A stretch of 21,702 bases of DNA from Myxococcota bacterium (GTDB taxonomy: Bacteria; Myxococcota_A; UBA9160; PR03). Shown in pieces: positions 17,240 through 21,702 of the stretch (position 1 is its first letter; every line of letters begins with the position of its first letter). The stretch spans positions 1 through 21,702 of the forward strand of contig JASJBO010000031.1 in assembly GCA_030066475.1 (NCBI GenBank), written 5' to 3'. The notes below the pieces were generated by a model, which had not been told where the DNA came from, did not search any database, and saw only the letters and a program-made list of their open reading frames with translations. The position numbers were made by a program, and so were the translations under genes.

Positions 17240-17600
17240 GGTTTCGCCTCCCGTCTACGCGAACCCACCCTACACGACCGGAGGTCGTCCGGAGCGGACG
17301 TCAGCGAGTGGTCAGCGAATGGTCAGGGAGGGCTCCCCCGGGGCCCTGCGCTCGGAGGGGGTCCGGCGTTCGCCGACGCCGAGCAGTCGGACGGCGCGTT
17401 GCCCCGGAACGCCGGGGTGCAGGCGGCGTTCCGCGAGGAGTACGGCCCCGCCGATCGGGCGGCTCGCTTCGTGCGCTGCGTCCTCGGACGCTTGGAGATC
17501 TACCGCGTCCGGGACCGATGCGTTCGGGCCGCGAGTGCCGAGGAGCCCGCTCGTCGACGGGATTGACCGAACGGCTGCTGCCACGGATACTCCGACGCGC
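17240..17600. other. 361-bp divergent intergenic region, RCC1 / porin
   Basis: It holds the tandem 11-bp repeats at 17300-17332 (separate entry) and a GC hairpin, CCCCGG (17402-17407), loop AACG, CCGGGG (17412-17417). A short plus-strand frame ending at 17566 could encode about 50 residues (GTG 17417 or TTG 17399; includes AAFREEYGPADRAARFVRC). It stops 34 bp before the porin start. It has no ribosome-binding site and no recognised family, so it is mentioned but not called. Confidence 0.4.
17300..17332 (+). promoter_or_regulatory. Three tandem 11-bp direct repeats, candidate operator
   Basis: The units are GTCAGCGAGTG (17300-17310), GTCAGCGAATG (17311-17321) and GTCAGGGAGGG (17322-17332). 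Seen as 7-mers GTCAGCG/GTCAGGG with 4-base spacers, they repeat once per helical turn. That is the geometry used by OmpR/PhoB-family response regulators (for example the Pho box). They lie 61 bp upstream of the RCC1 start and about 270 bp upstream of the porin start. The regulator identity is not known. Confidence 0.45.
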
Positions 17601-18899
17601 GTGATCCGTTGGCCGAGCGCGCTGGTGCTGATGCTCGCAATCGCCGCGCCGACGGCGGCCCAGCCTCCCGATCCGCCCGCGCAGGACGGGCAGGAGCGCG
17701 CCACGCGCTCGTTTCCGCAGATCAACGACGTGGAGACCACACTCGACGACGTCGAGGCCGAGAACGTCGGGGCCGCGGACCCCACGGGCCTCGTCTACTG
17801 GGGCCCGGTGGAGGTCTTCACCCGCCACGTCTGGGCGCCCGCCCGCGACCGCCTGGCGCGGAGCCTCGGGCTGCGGCTCGGGGCCAGCTTCTTGTGGCTC
17901 TACCAGAACGCCACGAACGCGATCGGCTCCGACGAGTCGGGCCAGTACAACGCTTCGGTCTTCGGGCGCTGGCACATCCTCGGCGGGCTCTTCCGGCCCG
18001 GCACCGGACACGACGGCTACCTCAACTTCGTCGTGGACTTCCGCGACCGCAAGCTCGGCGTCACGCCCTTGCGACTCGCGCCGAGCGTGGGATCGCTGTG
18101 GAGCACGGCCGACCTCTTCGGGCGCTGGGACTACGAGGCGCTGGCCTACTGGCAGCAGAGCCTCTTCCACCGGAAGGTGCTCGTCAACGCGGGCCGCTTC
18201 CTCAGCTCGAGCTTCTTCGACTCGAACCGCGCGTCCAACTCCGACCAGTACTTCCTGAACCAGGCCTTCGCATTCAATCCCGCCACGACCCAGCCGCGCC
18301 TGACGATCGGCGCGAACGTCAAGATCCAGCCCTTCGAGCTCGCCTACCTCACGCTGGGCTTCGGCGACGTCAACGGCCGCGCCCGCCGGAACCCCTTCGA
18401 CAGCTTCGCCCGCGGCGAGTACTGGTACGGCGCCGAGCTCGGGCTGACGCCCGACTTCGGGCGCTTCGGCACCGGCACCTACCGCTTCCACGGCTGGTTC
18501 AGCCAGAACGGAAAGGAGATCCGGCGGCGCGAGAGCTGGGGGCTCTCGCTCAGCTTCGACCACCAGCTCCCGCTGGGCGAGCGCTTCTTCGCCGTGCCCT
18601 TCTTCCGGTACGCCTACCAGGGCAAGCCGGGCACGCCGACGCAGCAGATCGTCTCGTTCGGCCTCGGGGCCGGCGGGCTCGTCGAGAGCCGCGACGACGT
18701 GATGGGCATCGGCTTCTCCTGGGGCGAGCCCCACGGCAGCCGGGGACGCGCCCAGAAGGTGCTCGAGCTCTTCTACCGCCTCCAGCTCACCGAGACCATT
18801 CGCGTGACGCCCGACGTCCAGGTGATCTTCGACCCGTCGGAGTTCCGCCGCAAGGACACCATCGGGATCTTCGGAATTCGGGTGCGAGTCGCAATCTAG
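17601..18899 (+). CDS. OprB-family carbohydrate-selective porin
   Basis: The 432-residue product is an outer-membrane beta-barrel. GTG at 17601 is the only reasonable start that keeps the signal peptide (IRWPSALVLMLAIAAPTAAQ); the ribosome-binding site is poor. The mature protein begins with an acidic, polar stretch and then shows OprB-like features. These include many alternating aromatic strands (WLYQNATNAIGSDESGQYN, HDGYLNFVVDFRDRKLG), a central SDQYFLNQAFAFNPAT region, a loop-rich GFGDVNGRARRNPF segment, and a last strand GIFGIRVRVAI. OprB proteins pass sugars or other small solutes by diffusion. No sugar transporter or kinase is adjacent, so the substrate is open. The stop codon TAG is followed immediately by repeat copy A. 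It diverges from the RCC1 gene. Confidence 0.82.
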   Translation: MIRWPSALVLMLAIAAPTAAQPPDPPAQDGQERATRSFPQINDVETTLDDVEAENVGAADPTGLVYWGPVEVFTRHVWAPARDRLARSLGLRLGASFLWLYQNATNAIGSDESGQYNASVFGRWHILGGLFRPGTGHDGYLNFVVDFRDRKLGVTPLRLAPSVGSLWSTADLFGRWDYEALAYWQQSLFHRKVLVNAGRFLSSSFFDSNRASNSDQYFLNQAFAFNPATTQPRLTIGANVKIQPFELAYLTLGFGDVNGRARRNPFDSFARGEYWYGAELGLTPDFGRFGTGTYRFHGWFSQNGKEIRRRESWGLSLSFDHQLPLGERFFAVPFFRYAYQGKPGTPTQQIVSFGLGAGGLVESRDDVMGIGFSWGEPHGSRGRAQKVLELFYRLQLTETIRVTPDVQVIFDPSEFRRKDTIGIFGIRVRVAI

Positions 18900-18900
18900 G

Positions 18901-18960
18901 TGGACTTCGCTCGCCTGCGGCTCGCTGCGCGCGCCGGCTTCGCCGGCACTTGCGGGGCGC
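18901..18960 (+). repeat. Dispersed two-hairpin repeat, copy A
   Basis: This 60-bp unit starts TGGACTTCGCTCG one base after the porin TAG stop. It contains a mini-stem GCC-TGC-GGC and a hairpin GCCGGC-TTC-GCCGGC (18933-18947), and ends CTTGCGGGGCGC. It is 58/60 identical to copy B, 8 bp downstream. Its position between two convergent genes suggests a 3'-end or terminator role, though there is no T-tract. Confidence 0.85.
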
Positions 18961-18968
18961 AATTTGAA

Positions 18969-19028
18969 TGGACTTCGCTCGCCGGCGGCTCGCTGCGCGC
19001 GCCGGCTTCGCCGGCGCTTGCGGGGCGC
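18969..19028 (+). repeat. Dispersed two-hairpin repeat, copy B (tandem with A)
   Basis: It differs from copy A at two positions (T to G in the mini-hairpin loop; A to G in the main stem). The second change completes an 8-bp perfect stem, GCGCCGGC-TTC-GCCGGCGC (18999-19017). The 8-bp spacer AATTTGAA (18961-18968) is a striking A+T-rich island. The copy ends 25 bp before the stop of the minus-strand SDR gene. Confidence 0.85.
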
Positions 19029-19052
19029 TTCGGGTGAGCAGCGAGTCGGTTG

Positions 19053-19922
19053 CTAGCTGCCGAAGGGGCCCTTCCCGAGCTGCTCGCGGATCGGGACGAA
19101 CTCGGGCTGGAGCATGGCGCGGCGCTGCCAGTTGGCGCCGTCGACCACCATCGTGTGGCCCGTGACGTAGGCGGCGTAGGGAGAGGCCAGGAAGGTGGCG
19201 GCCCAGCCCAGCTCGCGGGGCTGGCCGACGCGGCCGGCGGGGGCGCGGCGATCCTCGTGCTGACCGCGCTCGGGGACGCCGCGGATGTCGGCCGTCTCGT
19301 CCTGGTGCGGGAACAGGCCCGGGACCAGGCCGTTCACGCGGATGCCGTAGGGCGCCCACTCGACGGCGAGCGTCTCGGTCAGGTTCTTGACGCCGGCCTT
19401 GGCGGCGGCGGAGTGGGCGAAGCCGGGGCCGCCGGTCCAGGCGTAGGAGGCGCCGATGTTGAGGATCGAGCCGGGCGTGCCGACGGCGATGTGGCGGCGG
19501 CCGAACTCGCGCGCGCAGTGGAAGGTGCCGTTCAGCACGGTGTCCACCACGGCGCGCCAGCCGTTGGGCGAGAGGTCCTCGGCGGGCACCGGGAAGTTGC
19601 CGGCGGCGTTGTTGACCAGCACGCCGGGCGGGCCCAGCTCGGACTCGACGCGGTCGAAGGCGGCGGCCACGGCTTCGGGCTGGCGGATGTCGCACTCGAC
19701 GTCGAGCGCGCGCACGCCGAGCGCCTCGACGGCGGCCACACCGGCCGCGCGGTGCTCGGCCTTGCGGCTCACCACGGCGATCGCGGCGCCCAGCCGCGCG
19801 AACTCGACTGCGATGGCGCGGCCCAGGCCGGTGCCGGCGCCGGTCACGAACGCGACCTCCTGCTCGAAGGTGCCCTTCGGCAACGCGCTCGCCCCCAGCG
19901 CGGGCGGCTGCGGCAGACCCAT
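19053..19922 (-). CDS. 2,4-dienoyl-CoA reductase-like short-chain dehydrogenase
   Basis: The 289-residue SDR is predicted to reduce 2,4-dienoyl-CoA with NADPH. The ATG at 19922 has an excellent GGAGGAA six bases upstream. The Rossmann motif TGAGTGLG is at 27-34 and NNAAGNF at 104-110. The classic YxxxK is absent: the position four before Lys175 is Ser171. Instead Tyr160 lies in the segment ASYAWTGGPGF, followed by HSAAAKAG. This is the arrangement of mitochondrial/peroxisomal-type dienoyl-CoA reductases, whose catalytic Tyr is shifted upstream. LSPNGW and VLNGTFHCA also agree with that family. The C-terminal segment YVTGHTMVVDGANW is standard for SDRs. It diverges from two crotonase genes, which fits a shared role in unsaturated acyl-CoA oxidation. 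A general SDR with another substrate remains possible. Confidence 0.83.
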   Translation of the reverse strand: MGLPQPPALGASALPKGTFEQEVAFVTGAGTGLGRAIAVEFARLGAAIAVVSRKAEHRAAGVAAVEALGVRALDVECDIRQPEAVAAAFDRVESELGPPGVLVNNAAGNFPVPAEDLSPNGWRAVVDTVLNGTFHCAREFGRRHIAVGTPGSILNIGASYAWTGGPGFAHSAAAKAGVKNLTETLAVEWAPYGIRVNGLVPGLFPHQDETADIRGVPERGQHEDRRAPAGRVGQPRELGWAATFLASPYAAYVTGHTMVVDGANWQRRAMLQPEFVPIREQLGKGPFGS

Positions 19923-19970
19923 CTCGATTCCTCCGGCTGACGCGAAGTGTCCAGGCGCAGACGCCGTCCG

Positions 19971-19998
19971 TCAAACCGGAGCGGGTCTGCGGTAGGCT
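19971..19998 (+). promoter_or_regulatory. Weak candidate promoter for the crotonase pair
   Basis: TCAAAC (19971-19976) and TAGGCT (19993-19998) are 16 bp apart, and the second lies 20 bp before the chosen GTG start. The match to sigma-70 hexamers is poor but the position is suitable. The 95-bp divergent region must also hold the SDR promoter. No clear palindromic FadR/TetR-type operator was recognised. Confidence 0.22.
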
Positions 19999-20017
19999 CG
20001 GGTCTGGAGGTGTGTGC

Positions 20018-20830
20018 GTGAGCTCCCGCGAGATCGACACCGGCACCGGGGAGGTGCTCTGCCGCGTCGAGGAGCGCGTGGCCACGCTCACGCTGAACCG
20101 GCCCGAGGCACGCAACGCGCTCACCATGGACATGAAGCGGGCGCTGGCGCGCTGGATCCCGGAGCTGGGCGCCGACTGCGAGATCGGCTGCCTGCTGCTC
20201 ACCGGCGCCGGCGCCGCCTTCTGCGCCGGCGGCGACACCAAGCGCATGGCGGCCGACGGCAAGCTGCCCTCGCCCGAGGAGCGCAAGCGCCAGCTGCGCT
20301 GGGAGCACGGCATCCCGGCCGCGATCCACCGGCTCGAGAAGCCGGTGGTGGGCGCCCTGCCCGGCCCCGCCGCCGGCGCCGGCTTCGCGCTGGCGCTCGC
20401 CTGCGACCTGCGCGTCGCCGCCGAGAGCGCCTTCCTCACCACGGCCTACGCGCGCCTGGGCCTCTCGGGCGACTACGGCGGGAGCTGGTTCCTCACCCGC
20501 CTGGTCGGCCCCGCGCGGGCACGCGAGCTCTACTACACCGGCGCGCGCCTCGACGCGCAGGCCTGCGAGCGGCTCGGCCTGGTGAACCGCGTGGTGCCCG
20601 ACGCCGAGCTCGCGGTGGAGGCCTTCGCGCTCGCCGCGTCGATCGCGGCCGGTCCGCCGATCGCGCTGCGCTACATGAAGGACAACCTGAACCGCGCCCT
20701 GGTGGCCGACCTCGAGCCCTGCCTGGACGTCGAGGCCGAGCGCATGGTGGAGGGCGCGCAGACCGACGACTACGTGGAGGCGGTGCGCGCCTTCACCGAG
20801 AAGCGGGCGCCCGTCTTCCGCGGCCGCTGA
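20018..20830 (+). CDS. Crotonase-fold acyl-CoA isomerase/hydratase-like protein
   Basis: The 270-residue product belongs to the enoyl-CoA hydratase/isomerase superfamily. GTG at 20018 is preferred over GTG 20012 because GGAGG (20006-20010) is only one base from the earlier codon but seven from this one. Visible motifs are LNRPEARNALT (26-36), GAAFCAGGDTKRM (65-77, oxyanion hole), KPVVGALPGPAAGAG (108-122) and LVNRVVPD. The two glutamates that hydrate enoyl-CoA in classical hydratases are missing: Ala124 occupies the first position and Tyr144 the second. Asp152 in GDYGGSWFL matches the PDxGGxW Asp of PaaG-type isomerases. An isomerase role is therefore inferred. It is co-directional with the next gene, 12 bp downstream, and so in an operon with it. 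Confidence 0.85.
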   Translation: MSSREIDTGTGEVLCRVEERVATLTLNRPEARNALTMDMKRALARWIPELGADCEIGCLLLTGAGAAFCAGGDTKRMAADGKLPSPEERKRQLRWEHGIPAAIHRLEKPVVGALPGPAAGAGFALALACDLRVAAESAFLTTAYARLGLSGDYGGSWFLTRLVGPARARELYYTGARLDAQACERLGLVNRVVPDAELAVEAFALAASIAAGPPIALRYMKDNLNRALVADLEPCLDVEAERMVEGAQTDDYVEAVRAFTEKRAPVFRGR

Positions 20831-20842
20831 GGAGACCTCCCC

Positions 20843-21625
20843 GTGCCCAGCGACACGATCCGGCTCGAGCTCGACGGCCCGGTGGCCATCATGACCAACA
20901 ACCGGCCCGAGAAGCACAACGCCGCCAACGACGAGATGGACGCACGCCTCTGGGAGGTGCTTGGCGAGCTGCACCAAAGCGACGGCGTGCGCGCCGTGGT
21001 CTGGCGCGGCGAGGGAAAGTCGTTCTCGTCGGGCCGCGACACCACCGAGCTGGGCGTGCGCACCGAGGACCTGAGCGACCTCGAGTTCATCGAGCGCGGC
21101 CACACCGGCACGCAGCAGTTCTTCACGCTGCCCTGCCCGATCCTGGTGGCGCTCAAGGGCTGGGTGATCGGCGGCTCGTTCGAGCGCGCGCTGCTCTGCG
21201 ACCTGCGCGTAGCCGGCGAGAGCGCCCGGATGCGACTGCCCGAAGTGCTGCACGGCGTGGTGCCCGACACCGGTGGCACGGCGCGCCTGTTCCAGATGGC
21301 GGGCCACGGGCTGGTGGCCGACCTGGCGCTCACGGGGCGCGTGATGGACGCCGAGGAGGCGCTGCGGCACGGCATCGTCTCGCGCGTCGTGCCCGACGAG
21401 AAGCTCGACGAGACGGTGCTCGAGATGGCCCACGCGATCGCGCGCGCGCCGGCCTTCACCGTGAAGATGTTCCGCCGCACGCTCGCGCGCCTGGGCGACC
21501 CGCTGGTGAAGCGCTCGATCCAGGAGGAGGCGCTGACGCAGTCGCTGGTGTTCCAGTCGCACGACTACGCCGAGATGAAGGCCGCCCGCGCCGAGCAGCG
21601 CGAGCCCAAGTACCGCGGGCGCTAG
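20843..21625 (+). CDS. Enoyl-CoA hydratase
   Basis: This 260-residue crotonase-fold protein adds water to trans-2-enoyl-CoA in beta-oxidation. The start is GTG at 20843, eight bases after GAGGAG. NNRPEKHNAAN (19-29) is the N-terminal signature, KSFSSGRDTTEL (59-70) and LKGWVIGG (104-111) form the CoA-binding and oxyanion-hole parts. Both catalytic glutamates are conserved: Glu114 in GSFERALLCD and Glu134 in RLPEVLHG. Asp142 in PDTGG is also present. Length and termination (AEQREPKYRGR) are normal for the family. It is the second gene of a two-gene operon with a crotonase homologue that lacks these glutamates, which suggests division of labour. Chain-length preference cannot be judged. Confidence 0.88.
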   Translation: MPSDTIRLELDGPVAIMTNNRPEKHNAANDEMDARLWEVLGELHQSDGVRAVVWRGEGKSFSSGRDTTELGVRTEDLSDLEFIERGHTGTQQFFTLPCPILVALKGWVIGGSFERALLCDLRVAGESARMRLPEVLHGVVPDTGGTARLFQMAGHGLVADLALTGRVMDAEEALRHGIVSRVVPDEKLDETVLEMAHAIARAPAFTVKMFRRTLARLGDPLVKRSIQEEALTQSLVFQSHDYAEMKAARAEQREPKYRGR

Positions 21626-21702
21626 CAGCCCGTTGAAGAACCCGGACCGAGCCTGGTGCGCGAATTCGGCCCGAGATCAAGGCGCGAAACCGCAGCCATA
21701 GC
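21626..21702. mobile_element. Possible insertion-sequence terminus or repeat, cut by window end
   Basis: Immediately after the TAG of the hydratase gene comes CAGCCCGTTGAAGAACC and, further on, GATCAAGGCGCGAAACCGC. Together these resemble, from memory, the outer ends of insertion sequences in proteobacterial and related genomes. No transposase or matching inverted end lies inside the window, so this is a resemblance only. Confidence 0.3.

Noticed and set aside
15530..17566. 678-residue plus-strand frame over the RCC1 gene
   Set aside because: Its repetitive look simply reflects the RCC1 repeats read antisense.
17399..17566. Short gene of about 50-55 residues upstream of the porin
   Set aside because: No ribosome-binding site, unclear start (TTG 17399 or GTG 17417) and no family; kept only as a note in the intergenic entry.
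18787..20442. 551-residue minus-strand frame spanning the SDR gene and its flanks
   Set aside because: It runs in a different frame from the well-supported SDR and its translation is low-complexity in the coding overlap.
1..21702. CRISPR arrays, tRNA or rRNA genes
   Set aside because: No regularly spaced 20-40 bp repeats with unique spacers and no tRNA or rRNA signature were seen; the only short tandem repeats are the 11-mers at 17300 and the A/B repeat pair.

Overview
This is a high-GC (roughly two-thirds or more G+C by eye) bacterial chromosome segment with thirteen supported protein-coding genes and no RNA gene. Several features point to an environmental deltaproteobacterial-type lineage, for example Myxococcota or a relative: three secreted proteins with PEP-CTERM sorting tails, a thrombospondin-type-3 plus dockerin-like metalloprotease, frequent GTG/TTG starts, and fatty-acid oxidation genes. 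The taxonomic placement is inference and was not tested.

Layout. 22-1737 (+) encodes a secreted glycine-rich repeat protein. It converges on a probable three-gene minus-strand operon (9796 down to 1834): a PPC-like PEP-CTERM protein, an M36-like zinc metalloprotease, and a secreted beta-propeller protein that begins 2 bases after the protease stop. Diverging from that operon are a sigma-like glutathione S-transferase (10079-10810) and a PEP-CTERM protein (10894-12408). The latter overlaps, tail to tail, a 1028-residue membrane c-di-GMP enzyme (15392-12306, minus; PDZ-like, 7TM, GAF, GGDEF, EAL). Then come an RCC1 propeller protein with a PEP-CTERM tail (17239-15830, minus) and an OprB-type porin (17601-18899, plus). 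The right end is a lipid-catabolic module: a 2,4-dienoyl-CoA-reductase-like SDR (19922-19053, minus) divergent from two crotonase-fold enzymes (20018-20830 and 20843-21625, plus). The window closes in a sequence resembling an insertion-sequence end.

How the parts fit. The first two thirds is almost entirely envelope or extracellular material. With three exosortase substrates around a bifunctional c-di-GMP enzyme, it is reasonable to infer a surface or biofilm theme, but no exosortase or polysaccharide gene is present here. The last three genes fit the sequence dienoyl-CoA reduction, double-bond isomerisation and hydration, i.e. beta-oxidation of unsaturated fatty acyl-CoA.

The most unusual non-coding signal is a roughly 60-bp repeat with two small hairpins, present four times. 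Two copies begin 0-3 bases after a TAG stop codon, one is a tandem duplicate, and one lies inside a coding sequence at an interdomain linker. Base changes between copies preserve the hairpins. A second signal is three tandem 11-bp direct repeats between the divergent RCC1 and porin genes, which look like a response-regulator operator.
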